This document shows, one piece after another, positions 25,553 to 34,868 of a DNA stretch of 64,000 bases. Positions within the stretch are counted from its first letter, which is position 1. Each line of letters begins with the position of its first letter. Origin of the DNA: CAIWHR01 sp963788185 (GTDB taxonomy: Bacteria; Pseudomonadota; Gammaproteobacteria; Burkholderiales; Casimicrobiaceae); NCBI GenBank assembly GCA_963788185.1, contig CAWBGE010000024.1, positions 124,001-188,000 on the forward strand, given 5' to 3'. A program made the translations under genes and the position numbers. The notes under the pieces were generated by a model, which ran no database searches, was not told the DNA's origin, and worked only from the letters and a program-made list of their open reading frames with translations.

Positions 25553-27733
25553 ATGACCCACGATACGCTCCGATCCCGTTGCTCGCGCGTGCCTGCCGTG
25601 CTTCGCCTGCTGGCAGGGGGGCTGGCGGCGATCGGCGTGGCGCTGGTCGCGTTCGCTGCGCCGGTGCGCACCCCCCATGTTGAAGCCGAGCTGGTTGCCG
25701 AAACCACGGCGCTGGTGCCCGGTACGCCCACGACAGTCGCGCTGCGCCTCAGGATGGAGCCGGGCTGGCACGTCTATTGGCGCAACCCGGGCGATTCGGG
25801 CCTGCCGACAACGATCGCGTGGGCGCTGCCGCCGGGTGTCGTGGCGGGACCCATCCAGTGGCCGGCGCCGCGCGCGTTGCCGGCGGGGCCGCTGGTCAAC
25901 TACGGTTACGAGGGCGAGGTTCTGCACCTCGTCGATCTTGCCGTGGCGCCGAGTCTTGCCGCCGGATCGTCCGTCGACCTCGCGGCGCGCGTCGACTGGC
26001 TGGTGTGCAAGGAAACCTGCATTCCCGAAGGCGTCGATCTCGCGTTGACGATGCCGGTGGCGACGACGGCCGCGGCTGACGGCCGGTGGGGTGCTGCGAT
26101 CGCGGCCACTCGCAGCGCCCTGCCCAGGCCGCTCAGTGGCTGGCAGGCAAGTGCCGAGGGCCGGGGACCGACGATTGCACTCAAGCTGGTGCCGCCGCCC
26201 GGCGCGGCAGACCCGGGCGCGCTGCGCTTCTTTCCCGTTGCCGAGCGACAGATCGAGCCTTCCGGCGCGCAAGTCGCAACGCGAGAGGGCGGCGCGTTGA
26301 TCCTGACGCTCCCGGTCGCCAACGACCTCGATGCCCCGATGCCGCGGCTTGCAGGCGTGATCACGGCGGGAAATTCCTTGAGCGCCGGCGTGAGTGCCGC
26401 GAGCATCGAAGTCGCGCTGACGGGCAGCGTGGCGGCGGGGCCGAAGCCCGCTCTGGTGGCCGGGCCGAAGCTCAATCTGGCGCCGCCTGCGCCGGCAGCG
26501 GGCGGGCTCACCCTGTGGCTGGCGGTACTGTTCGCAGTAATGGGCGGCGTGCTGCTGAACCTGATGCCCTGCGTGTTCCCGGTGCTGTCGATCAAGGTGC
26601 TGGGCTTCGCCACCCACCACGACCGTCCACCGACGTTGCGCCGCGAGGCACTTGCCTATGCGGGCGGCGTCGTGCTCACGTTTGTCGTCCTGGGCCTGGC
26701 GCTGTTCGCGCTGCGCGCCGCCGGCGAGCAGCTGGGCTGGGGATTCCAGCTGCAATCGCCGGCGGTCGTCACCGCGCTGGCGCTGCTCTTCTTCGTACTG
26801 GCGCTGAACCTTTCGGGCGTGTTCGAGTTCGGGCAGCTCGCGCCTTCCGGCGTGGCCGGCTGGACGGCGAGAAACCGCACGCTCGATGCGTTCGCGTCGG
26901 GGGTGCTGGCGGTGATCGTCGCCTCGCCGTGCACGGCGCCGTTCATGGGCGCGGCGCTGGGGTTCGCGCTCGCCGGATCGGCGTGGGTGACGCTGGTCGT
27001 GTTCGTCGCGCTGGGGGTCGGTATGGCGATTCCCTACGTGCTGCTGGCGTGGTTTCCGACCTGGCGCCGCCGTCTGCCGCGTTCGGGGCCGTGGCTTGCG
27101 CGATTCCGGCAGCTGCTCGCATTTCCGCTCTACGCCACCGTCGTCTGGCTGGTCTGGGTGCTGGGCGCGCAGACCGACAACGATACTGTTGCCCGCCTGC
27201 TGCTGTGCTTGCTGGGCATCGGCTTCGCGCTGTGGGCCTGGCGCATCGTCCGCGGCGGCGGCGCGCGACTTTGGGGTGCCGCTGGGCTCGCGGCCCTCGC
27301 GCTGGCAACGGTCGTCGCCTGGCCGCTCTTCGGGTCGGAGGTCGAAGGGCCGCCGCGCGCCGCCGCCGGTCCGGGTGCGTCGATGCCGGGCGAAGGCGAT
27401 TGGCTCGCGTTCTCCCCAGCCCGGGTGGCGGAACTCACCGGCGCCGGGCGGACCGTGTTCGTCGATTTCACCGCCGCGTGGTGCGTCACCTGCCAGGTCA
27501 ACAAGCGGCTGGTGCTGAACGACAGCGTCGTCCGCGACGCGTTCGCGAGCAGGAACGTGGCGCTCGTCCGCGCGGACTGGACGCGCCGCGATCCCGTGAT
27601 CACACGGGTCCTGACGGCGCTGGGGCGCAGCGGCGTCCCGGTGTACGTGCTGTATCGTCCCGGCAAGGAGCCGCTGCTGCTGCCCGAGGTCCTGCAGCGG
27701 AAGACAGTTCTCGACGCGCTCGCGGCACTGTAG
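25553..27733 (+). CDS. DsbD/ScsB-like cytochrome c biogenesis thiol:disulfide reductase
   Basis: 726-aa inner-membrane protein that passes electrons from cytoplasmic thioredoxin to periplasmic partners. Signal/anchor (LLAGGLAAIGVALVAFAA) at residues 20-37; N-terminal periplasmic domain of the ScsB type with the redox pair in VCKETCIPEG; an eight-helix DsbD core starting near residue 321 with Cys in LNLMPCVFPVLSIKVLGF and ASPCTAPFMGAAL; C-terminal thioredoxin domain with AAWCVTC (Cys644/Cys647). A TAGAAT -10-like box lies at 25434-25439. It diverges from the riboswitch-mneA transcript and is followed 45 nt later by a redoxin gene, probably its partner. ScsB-like rather than classic DsbD because of the longer N-terminal domain. 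Confidence 0.88.
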   Translation: MTHDTLRSRCSRVPAVLRLLAGGLAAIGVALVAFAAPVRTPHVEAELVAETTALVPGTPTTVALRLRMEPGWHVYWRNPGDSGLPTTIAWALPPGVVAGPIQWPAPRALPAGPLVNYGYEGEVLHLVDLAVAPSLAAGSSVDLAARVDWLVCKETCIPEGVDLALTMPVATTAAADGRWGAAIAATRSALPRPLSGWQASAEGRGPTIALKLVPPPGAADPGALRFFPVAERQIEPSGAQVATREGGALILTLPVANDLDAPMPRLAGVITAGNSLSAGVSAASIEVALTGSVAAGPKPALVAGPKLNLAPPAPAAGGLTLWLAVLFAVMGGVLLNLMPCVFPVLSIKVLGFATHHDRPPTLRREALAYAGGVVLTFVVLGLALFALRAAGEQLGWGFQLQSPAVVTALALLFFVLALNLSGVFEFGQLAPSGVAGWTARNRTLDAFASGVLAVIVASPCTAPFMGAALGFALAGSAWVTLVVFVALGVGMAIPYVLLAWFPTWRRRLPRSGPWLARFRQLLAFPLYATVVWLVWVLGAQTDNDTVARLLLCLLGIGFALWAWRIVRGGGARLWGAAGLAALALATVVAWPLFGSEVEGPPRAAAGPGASMPGEGDWLAFSPARVAELTGAGRTVFVDFTAAWCVTCQVNKRLVLNDSVVRDAFASRNVALVRADWTRRDPVITRVLTALGRSGVPVYVLYRPGKEPLLLPEVLQRKTVLDALAAL

Positions 27734-27777
27734 ATGGAGCAGACCGGTTTTCCCTCGACCAACGATCGGAGGCCCCG

Positions 27778-28377
27778 ATGAAAGCAAGCAACGCAATCGT
27801 CGCGATGGGATTGATGGTGTTCGCCGGCGCCGCGGCGGCGCAAACGCCGGGTGCGCCGGCGCCCGGATTCACGTTGAGCGATACGGCCGGCAGACCGGTG
27901 GCGCTCGCCGACTACCGCGGCAAGTACGTCGTGCTCGAATGGACCAATCCCGAATGTCCGTTCGTGCAGAAGCACTACGGCAGCAGGAACATGCAGGGCC
28001 TGCAGCAGGAATGGAGCGACAAGGGGGTCGTCTGGCTGTCGATCAATTCGACCAGCGCCAATCACGCCGAATTCAAGACCGGCGCGGAAATGGCGGCCTG
28101 GATGCGCGCGCAAGGGAGCGCACAGAAGGCGACGCTCCTCGACAGCACGAGCGCGACCGGCCGCGCCTACGCGGCGAAGACCACGCCACAGATGGTCATC
28201 GTCGACCCCGCCGGCAAGGTCGTCTACAACGGCGCCATCGACGACAAGCGCTCGGCGAACCCCGCCGACGTGAAGACCGCCAACAACTATGTGCGCGCCG
28301 CACTCACCGAGGCGCTGGCGGGAAAGCCGGTGACGACCGCGTCGACGTCGCCCTACGGTTGCAGCATCAAGTACTGA
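27778..28377 (+). CDS. Periplasmic redoxin-domain (AhpC/TSA-like) protein
   Basis: 199 aa with a signal peptide (MKASNAIVAMGLMVFAGAAAAQ) and a thioredoxin-like fold: FTLSDTAGRPVALADYRGKYVVLEW, then NPECPFVQKHYG, where the thioredoxin CxxC is replaced by a single peroxidatic-type Cys (CPFV). A cis-proline segment KTTPQMVIVDPAGKVVYNGAIDD follows. A second Cys stands near the end (SPYGCSIKY). A strong GGAGG site precedes ATG 27778. It is 45 nt after the DsbD-like gene, which likely reduces it. A thiol peroxidase or oxidoreductase role is inferred. Confidence 0.8.
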   Translation: MKASNAIVAMGLMVFAGAAAAQTPGAPAPGFTLSDTAGRPVALADYRGKYVVLEWTNPECPFVQKHYGSRNMQGLQQEWSDKGVVWLSINSTSANHAEFKTGAEMAAWMRAQGSAQKATLLDSTSATGRAYAAKTTPQMVIVDPAGKVVYNGAIDDKRSANPADVKTANNYVRAALTEALAGKPVTTASTSPYGCSIKY

Positions 28378-28439
28378 GCGGAGATACGCGCCTTGAATTG
28401 CGGCCGGGCCGCGAATCGGGAAGAAGCGCGGCAACTGAG

Positions 28440-29732
28440 ATGGAGACGACGCTGGCCAGGCTGCGCGCGATCGAGGCCGACATTCGTGCCGGCAAGCTCG
28501 AGGAGGCCGCCGCTGCACTGAAGGTGCTCGGCCCGTCTGCGCCGCTCGATCCCCGCATCCACATCACCGGGGCAATGCTCGCACGCGCGGCGGGAAGTCC
28601 GGAGCGCGAAATCGCGTCGCTTCGGGCTGCGCTCGCACTGGAGCCGCGGCAGCCACGCATCCACATCGCGGTGGCGAAGGCCCTCGCGCGCGAGGAAAGG
28701 CACGCGGAGGCCGTGGCGGCGGCAAACAGGGCGGTCGAACTCGACCCGGAGGACATCGCGATGCTGGAAATCGCGGTCGCGATCGCGACCGCGGCCGGTG
28801 ACGACGCGACATCGATGCGTCATCTGCGCAGCGCACACGCGCTACGGCCTGCCGACAGGAGAATCGGCCTCGCACTCGCGGCGGGTCTTACCAGGCAAGG
28901 CCAGTATGCGGAAGCCGAAGGCCATTGGCGCGGAGCGCTTGCCGAGGATGCGGGCGATCCGTTTGCCCTGATGTGGCTCGGGGTATGTCTGGTGGAGCTC
29001 GATCGCAAAGACGAGGCGCGCGCGGTGCTGGAACACGCGGATCGGCAGCTGCCGGGAAATGAAACGCTGCAATTCTTCCTCGCCATCGCGCGCGGCGCGA
29101 CGCCAAGCACGCAACCGGGCTGGATAGCCCAGGCGATCTTCGACAGGCACGCAGACCGGTTCGACGTGAATCTCGTCGGCCAGCTGAAGTACCGCGTGCC
29201 GCGGCGCGTCGCCGAGATACTGCTGGCGCGGGACGCGGGACGCAGCGTGAGCGTGCTGGATCTCGGTTGCGGAACAGGGCTCCTCGGTGTGTATCTGGGG
29301 CGCGTCGAGGGTCCCTTCGTCGGCGTGGATCTTTCCGCCAGGATGATCGACCGGGCAAGGCGGCACGGAATCTACACCGAGTTGCGGCAGGGTGATCTGC
29401 AGGAGGCATTGCAGCGGACGGCGCCCGACTCGTTCGATTACGTGACCGCCAACGATGTCTTCGTCTACGTCGGCGACATTTCCGCGGTGATTCCAGCTGC
29501 CTTCAAGGCTGTTCGCCGTGGTGGGGCATTCATTTTTTCGTGCGAGACGGCAGACGAATCCGAAGCTGCGCTGGTGCTGCGCCCGAGCAGGCGCTACGCT
29601 CACTCGCGCACTTCCGTCGAAGCGCTCTGCCGCGCCGCAGGATTCGCGCGTTGCGCCGTGGAACCACTCGAGCTGCGATTGGAGGCGAACGTCCCGGTGG
29701 CCGGATTCATCGCGGTCGCCGAGAAGTCGTAG
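28440..29732 (+). CDS. TPR-repeat SAM-dependent methyltransferase
   Basis: 430 aa. The N-terminal half (about 1-215) is TPR-like (repeats such as HAEAVAAANRAVELDPED and YAEAEGHWRGALAEDAGDP). The C-terminal half is a class I methyltransferase with motif I VLDLGCGTGLLGVYLG near residue 277, GVDLSARMIDRARR and the FDYVTANDVFVYVGD motif IV region, as in the COG4976 predicted TPR methyltransferases. The start is ATG 28440. It follows the redoxin gene at 62 nt. The acceptor is unknown; TPRs suggest a protein target. The NRPS-type alternative is unlikely because no synthetase genes are present. Confidence 0.8.
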   Translation: METTLARLRAIEADIRAGKLEEAAAALKVLGPSAPLDPRIHITGAMLARAAGSPEREIASLRAALALEPRQPRIHIAVAKALAREERHAEAVAAANRAVELDPEDIAMLEIAVAIATAAGDDATSMRHLRSAHALRPADRRIGLALAAGLTRQGQYAEAEGHWRGALAEDAGDPFALMWLGVCLVELDRKDEARAVLEHADRQLPGNETLQFFLAIARGATPSTQPGWIAQAIFDRHADRFDVNLVGQLKYRVPRRVAEILLARDAGRSVSVLDLGCGTGLLGVYLGRVEGPFVGVDLSARMIDRARRHGIYTELRQGDLQEALQRTAPDSFDYVTANDVFVYVGDISAVIPAAFKAVRRGGAFIFSCETADESEAALVLRPSRRYAHSRTSVEALCRAAGFARCAVEPLELRLEANVPVAGFIAVAEKS

Positions 29733-29792
29733 CGCGAAGCGCGCAACGTGATCGCGAGAGCGCCCGCGAGTCTGGACAGGGAGGGCTGATCG

Positions 29793-30826
29793 ATGCGGCA
29801 ACGATTCCCGATGACGCCAACGTCGCGTCCGGTTCCGGAGCGCGCTGCGAATCCGCGCCGGCGATGGCCGAGTGCCGCCGCTCTGGTCGCGGCGCTGATG
29901 CTCGCTGCCTGCGGACCGGACGCGGAGCGCCCGCTGCAGGGCTATGTCGAAGGCGAGTACGTTCGCATCGCGGCCCCCTTCGGCGGCACGCTGCAGCAGC
30001 TCGCCGTGCAGCGCGGCGATGACGTCGCGGCCGGCGCCCCGGTGTTCGCGCTCGAGAGCGACAACGAGGTCGCCGCGCGTCGACAGGCCGGCGAGCAGTT
30101 GCAGGCTCGGCCGAGGCGCGGCTCGACAACCTCAAGTCCGGCAAGCGCCCGACCGAGGTCGCGACGGTGGCCGAGCAGCTTCGCCAGGCGATCGCGGTGC
30201 GCGAGCTGTCGGTTGCGAACCTCAAGCGGGTGCAGGATCTACACGCCAGCGGCTTCGTCAGCAGCGCCGCGCTGGATGACGCGCGCGCGCAGCAGAAGCG
30301 CGACGACGCCCAGGTCGCAAGCTTGCAGGCATCGGTGGCGACGGCGAAGCTGCCGGCGCGCACCGACGAGATCCGCGCCGCCGAGGCCGACGCGCGCGCC
30401 GCCGGCGAGGTGCTGGCGCAATCCGACTGGCGACTGGCGCAGCGCGCCGTCCCCGCGCCGGCCGCGGGCCGCGTCCACGACACCTATTACGTCGTGGGCG
30501 ACTGGGTGCCCGCCGGCAGCCCGGTCGCGAGCCTGTTGCCGCCGGCCAACGTCAGCGTGCGCTTTTTCGTGCCGGAGACGACCCTGGGACGTCTGCAACG
30601 CGGCCAGGCGGTGACCGTCGCCTGCGACGGTTGCGCGGCGCCGGTCGCGGCATCGATCGTCTTCATCTCCGACCGCGCCGAGTTCACGCCGCCGGTGCTG
30701 TATTCGCGCGACAACCGCGCAAAGCTCGTCTACCGGGTCGAGGCGAGGCCCGCGCCGGCCGATGCGGCGAAGCTGCATCCCGGCCAGCCGGTCGACGTCA
30801 CCTTGCCGCCGCCGCGCGGATCATGA
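29793..30826 (+). pseudogene. HlyD/YbhG-type efflux adaptor lipoprotein, frameshifted
   Basis: Starts ATG 29793 (29811 is an alternative) with a hydrophobic stretch and lipobox LMLAAC, then GYVEGEYVRIAAPFGGTLQQLAVQRGDDV, the biotinyl-lipoyl half of a membrane-fusion protein. After GEQLQ at about 30105 the frame fails. The continuation in the next frame reads SAEARLDNLKSGKRPTEVA, the coiled-coil hairpin (LSVANLKRVQDLHASGFVS) and the second lipoyl/beta-barrel part (VPAPAAGRVHDTYYVVGDWV), ending at TGA 30826. One missing base near 30106-30107 explains it. The stop overlaps the ABC ATPase start (ATGA). Partner of the following ABC-2 exporter, linking it to an outer-membrane channel. Confidence 0.8.
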
Positions 30827-31803
30827 CCGCGTCCGTCCGCGACGACGTGGTCATCGACGTCCGCGGCCTCAACAAGTTCTTCGGCAAGCACCGCGCGGTC
30901 AAGGATCTCGCGCTGTCGGTGCGGCGCGGCGAGATCTTCGGCTTTCTCGGCCCCAACGGCAGCGGCAAGACGACGTCGATCCGGATGCTCTGCGGACTGC
31001 TGACGCCGACGTCTGGCGAAGGCAGCTGCCTCGGCTACGACATCGTGCGCGAGACCAAGGAGATCAAGCGTCACGTCGGCTACATGACGCAGCGCTTTTC
31101 GCTGTGGGAGGACCTGACGATCCGCGAGAACCTGCGCTTCGTCGCGAGGATGTACGGGATGAACGACGTCAAGCCGCGGGTCGAGGCGGCGCTGCGCGAC
31201 CTCGGTCTTGCCGATCGCGCGGGGCAGCTCGCGGGCGAACTCTCCGGCGGCTGGAAGCAGCGGCTGGCGCTCGCCGCCTGCCTGCTGCACGAGCCGCAGC
31301 TGCTGCTGCTCGACGAGCCGACTGCGGGGGTGGACCCGAAGGCGCGCCGCGAGTTCTGGGACGAGTTGCACGCGCTCGCCGCGCGCGGCATCACCGTGCT
31401 GGTCAGCACCCACTACATGGACGAGGCCGAGCGCTGCCACAAGCTGGGCTACATCCTCAACGGCCGACTGCTGGTCCAGGGAACCGCGAACGAGGTCGTC
31501 GCCAGCCAGTCGCTCGCCGCCTGGGCGGTCGACGGCGCCGATCTCGCGGCGCTGGCCCGACGCCTGCGCGCACTGCCCGGCGTCGACCAGGTCGCGGCCT
31601 TCGGCGCGGAGCTGCACGTGACCGGGGCCGACGCGGCGCGGCTCGACGCAGCGCTGGCTCCGGTCAAGGCCGAGCCGGGACGAAGCTGGCGGCGGATCGA
31701 GCCGGGGCTCGAGGACGTGTTCATCCATCTGATGAAGAACGGCGAGCCGCCGATCGCGAATGGCGAGCCGCCGCGTCACGATGCGGGAGCGTCGACGTCA
31801 TGA
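30823..31803 (+). CDS. ABC-2 type exporter ATP-binding protein (YbhF-like half)
   Basis: 326-aa nucleotide-binding domain: Walker A FGFLGPNGSGKTTSIR near residue 45, Q-loop GYMTQRFSLWEDLT, signature GELSGGWKQRLALA, Walker B LLLLDEPTAGVD and switch His in VLVSTHYMDEAERC. The C-terminal extension of about 90 residues is typical of drug/polysaccharide ABC-2 ATPases. It overlaps the adaptor stop by ATGA and the permease start by ATGA, so all three form one translation-coupled operon. The fused second NBD of E. coli YbhF is absent. Confidence 0.9.
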   Translation: MTASVRDDVVIDVRGLNKFFGKHRAVKDLALSVRRGEIFGFLGPNGSGKTTSIRMLCGLLTPTSGEGSCLGYDIVRETKEIKRHVGYMTQRFSLWEDLTIRENLRFVARMYGMNDVKPRVEAALRDLGLADRAGQLAGELSGGWKQRLALAACLLHEPQLLLLDEPTAGVDPKARREFWDELHALAARGITVLVSTHYMDEAERCHKLGYILNGRLLVQGTANEVVASQSLAAWAVDGADLAALARRLRALPGVDQVAAFGAELHVTGADAARLDAALAPVKAEPGRSWRRIEPGLEDVFIHLMKNGEPPIANGEPPRHDAGASTS

Positions 31804-31920
31804 GCGCGACGGGCCGCCCCGAGCGCGAATACCGGAGCGCGCAGCACGAAGGTAGTTCAGTGACCCCGACGAGGCCGTCCCGAGCGCGAATACCTTCGTT
31901 CCCAGCACGAAGAGAGTCGA
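31800..31920 (+). repeat. 60-bp tandem duplication at the permease start
   Basis: Unit 1 is 31800-31859 and unit 2 is 31860-31920 (61 nt). Both contain GAGCGCGAATACC and CAGCACGAAG at matching positions and begin with a start-like ATG/GTG. Both would encode GRPEREYxxxQHE. Divergence of roughly a quarter of positions shows that it is not an assembly echo of identical reads. The copy differs by one inserted A at 31872, which breaks the permease frame. Confidence 0.75.
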
Positions 31921-33057
31921 GTTGGCCGCTGGTTCTCGTTCTCGCGCTGGCTCGGCATCGTCGGCAAGGAGTTCATCCAGCTGCGGCGCGATCGCCTGAC
32001 CTTCGCGATGATCATCGGCATCCCGGTGGTCCAGCTGGTGCTGTTCGGGTTCGCGATCAACTCCGATCCCAAGCACTTGCCGACGGCGCTGCTCGATTTC
32101 GACCGCAGCGAGTTCTCGCGCGGCATCGAGGCGGCGCTGAAGAACAGCGATTACTTCCGTTTCGTCGGCGAGGCAGCGAACGAGAGGGATGCCGAGCGGA
32201 TGCTGGCGACCGGCGAGGCACAGTTCGTGGTGACGGTGCCGGCCGGATTCGCGCGCGCACTGGTTCGCGGCGAACGGCCGGCGGTGCTGGTCGAAGCGGA
32301 CGCAACCGACCCGCTGGCCACTGCCAACGCGCTGGCGACGCTGGGCCCGCTCGCGCAGTCGGCGCTGGTGTCCGAACTCACCGGCCCGTTGGCGCCGCTG
32401 GCGGGGAAGCCGGGCGCGTTCGAGTTCATCGCCCACGCCCGCTACAACCCCGAGGCGATCTCGCAGTACAACGTCGTCCCGGGTCTCATCGGCGTCATCC
32501 TGACGATGACGATGGTGCTGATCACCGGTCTGGCGATCACCCGCGAACGCGAACGCGGCACGATGGAGAACCTGCTCTCCACACCGGCGACGGCGCTCGA
32601 GGTCCTGACCGGCAAGATCGTCCCGTACGTGGTGATCGGCCTGATCCAGGTCACGCTGGTGCTGGCGCTGGCGAAGCTCATCTTCGCCGTGCCGATGCAG
32701 GGCAGCATCGTCGCGTTGTATGCGGCGGTCCTGCTGTTCATCGCGGCGAACCTGACATTGGGGCTCACGTTCTCGACGGTGGCGAAGAACCAGCTGCAGT
32801 CGATGCAGATGACGTTCTTCTTCTTCCTGCCGTCGATCCTGCTGTCGGGCTTCATGTTCCCGTTCCGCGGCATGCCCGGCTGGGCGCAGGCGGTCGGCGA
32901 GGTGCTGCCGCTGACGCATTTCCTGCGCATCGTCCGCGGGCTGCTGCTGAAGGGCAACGGCATTGCCGAGACGCTGCCCGAGGCGTGGCCGATCGTCGCG
33001 TTCATGGTGGTTGTCGGAGCGGTCGGGCTGCGCGCGTTCCGCAGCACGCTCGACTGA
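31800..33057 (+). pseudogene. ABC-2 type exporter permease (YbhS/YbhR-like), N-terminus duplicated and frameshifted
   Basis: The natural start is ATG 31800, overlapping the ATPase stop. The first 60 nt are followed by a 61-nt imperfect copy, and the extra base (the A at 31872) throws the frame. Downstream the permease frame is open without a good start before ATG 32008, which would lose the cytoplasmic entry and TM1. Without that base the protein reads MSATGRPEREY... then a second GRPEREY copy, then WLGIVGKEFIQLRRDRLTFAM, the normal beginning of ABC-2 permeases. The rest is intact: large periplasmic loop, then five TM helices with TRERERGTMENLLSTP and LPLTHFLRIVRGLLLKG. About 419 aa when repaired. 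Confidence 0.78.
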
Positions 33058-33147
33058 ACGGCGCCGGCGGGTTGTCTCGCCCGCGTCGTCGGGGCGGCGG
33101 AGCGACGGTATACTCGCTGCCTTTGCCCGTCGGATTCAGGGATTCGC

Positions 33148-33781
33148 ATGTCGCTCGACGTCTGGCTCGCCTTTTTCGCCGCCTCGTGGCTCATCAGCCT
33201 GTCGCCCGGTGCCGGCGCGATCTCGTGCATGTCGGCGGGATTGCGCTACGGCTACCGGCGCGCGCTGTGGAACATCTTCGGATTGCAGCTCGGTATCCTG
33301 CTGGTGCTGGGCATCGTGGCGATCGGGCTGGGCGCGATCATCGCCGCTTCGACGACGCTGTTCCTCGACGATCAAGTGGCTCGGCGCGGCGTATCTGGTC
33401 TGGCTCGGCATCCAGCAGTGGCGCGCGCCGGCTGCCCCGGTGGGTGACCAGAGTCGCGCAACTGCGGACGAGGGCACGCCGACGAAGCTGGTGCTGCGCG
33501 GATTCCTCGTCAATGCCACCAATCCCAAGGGCATCCTGTTCATGCTGGCCGTGCTGCCACAGTTCATCGACCCCGCCAGGCCGCAACTCATCCAGTACGC
33601 GATCTGCGCGGTGACGCTGTTCTTCACCGATGCGGTGGTGATGAGCGGCTACACCGGTTTCGCCGCCAGGGTGCTGCGCCTGTTGCGCGAGCCGCATCAC
33701 GTGCGCTGGCTGAACCGCACGTTCGGCGGCCTGTTCGTCGCTGCCGGCGCCGTGCTCGCGACGTTCAAGAGGGCCGCGTAG
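33148..33781 (+). pseudogene. LysE/RhtB-family amino-acid exporter, frameshifted
   Basis: Starts ATG 33148 with the family's SLDVWLAFFAASWLISLSPGAGAI and GLRYGYRRALWNIFGLQ, then breaks near 33363. In the +1 frame it continues STIKWLGAAYLVWLGIQQWRAP, NATNPKGILFMLAVLPQFID and the last helices, ending at 33781. An extra C in the TTCC at 33361-33364 accounts for it; repaired length is about 210 aa, normal for the family. It exports amino acids such as homoserine or lysine; the substrate cannot be told. Confidence 0.78.
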
Positions 33782-33907
33782 CGGGGGTCGACGGTCAGGC
33801 GAGTCGCGGTGGGAGGCCGACGCTCGGTGCTCTCGCTGCAAGGCGAGCGCGACGCGGCTGTGCCCGCGAGATCCGAAAAACCGGCGGGCCGCAGTCATGC
33901 GCTCCCC

Positions 33908-34699
33908 TCACCTGGCCATGACCTCGTTGGCCTCGTTCGACGCCAGGTTGCATTGGGGCAGCACCGAATCGCGCGCCAGCAACAACTGCGTCATGTGGCG
34001 TCCGGTCGCTGCCAGCACGCCTTCGATTTCCGCCCGCGCCCGATCCGGATGCGCAAACCAGTCTTCAATGCCGCGGAAGGACTTCTGCGAACAGCGGGTA
34101 ACGTCCGAAGTCACTTCCTTCCCGGTTTGCACGTTCAGCAGGCTCCATCGCACGGTGACCCAGTACTCCATCTGGCCGTACATGCATCCCGTCCCGACGC
34201 GGATCTCCTGGACCTCGATCCGGCTGTCGGGACCCGCGTCGGGCGCCCTGTCCGCACGGACCCGCGCACACTCGTCCCGCGGCGCATTGATCGTCGATTC
34301 CAGTGATCGAGCCAGGACGCCCGTGTCGGCGGTGCGCAGCACGCGCTCGAAATCAGCCTCGGCGCTCGGATGAGCAAGCCTCCCGATGCTGCATGCCACG
34401 GCATCCGTTCCGAACGCTCCATAGCTTCCGGGCATGATAAAGAACGACGCGCCGATCGGGGGTGCAAGCACGATCAATGCTCCAGCCCCTACGAGTGCCA
34501 CCGCGCCGACCAGCCCCATTGCGGGTCCGATGACCGGGTGCGCCGCAGGACTCGCGATAAACGTCGGCGGGCCGAATTTCTCGTGCACCGCGACTTGGCA
34601 GAGTTGCTTGCTCTGGTCCAGTGTCAACAGAGGAAGCGCACACGCTGCGAGGAAGACACTCAACACGGCCGCCGCGGGCAGATTGGTCTTCCGTCCCAT
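33908..34699 (-). CDS. Hypothetical lipoprotein
   Basis: 263 aa beginning with a signal sequence and lipobox (LSVFLAAC, Cys near residue 20). Next is a glycine/alanine hydrophobic segment (PAMGLVGAVALVGAGALIVLAPPIGASFF) that looks like a glycine-zipper or membrane anchor. The soluble C-terminal domain has several cysteines (DECARVRADR, TGCMYGQMEYWVTVRW, TRCSQKSF, PQCNLASNE). I do not recognise the family. It faces the LysE gene convergently and stands alone. Outer-membrane or periplasmic location is inferred. Confidence 0.6.
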   Translation of the reverse strand: MGRKTNLPAAAVLSVFLAACALPLLTLDQSKQLCQVAVHEKFGPPTFIASPAAHPVIGPAMGLVGAVALVGAGALIVLAPPIGASFFIMPGSYGAFGTDAVACSIGRLAHPSAEADFERVLRTADTGVLARSLESTINAPRDECARVRADRAPDAGPDSRIEVQEIRVGTGCMYGQMEYWVTVRWSLLNVQTGKEVTSDVTRCSQKSFRGIEDWFAHPDRARAEIEGVLAATGRHMTQLLLARDSVLPQCNLASNEANEVMAR

Positions 34700-34868
34700 G
34701 ACGCCTCTCCGAGACAGACTCTGATTTCACGATAGACGCAGGCCGACGCGCGTGCATTGAGCAAGGTCAAGCAACATTCGCCTTGCCCGGCTTTGACGGG
34801 CAGACGGGAAGCACGCTGAGCGAGGCCGTTGCGCGGCGACCAGGAGAGGCAGAGGTGGTCGGAGCGCG

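Noticed and set aside
25313..27796. A minus-strand open frame of over 800 codons opposite the DsbD-like gene
   Set aside because: Shadow of the DsbD frame, Arg/His/Gln-rich, covering the riboswitch promoter as well.
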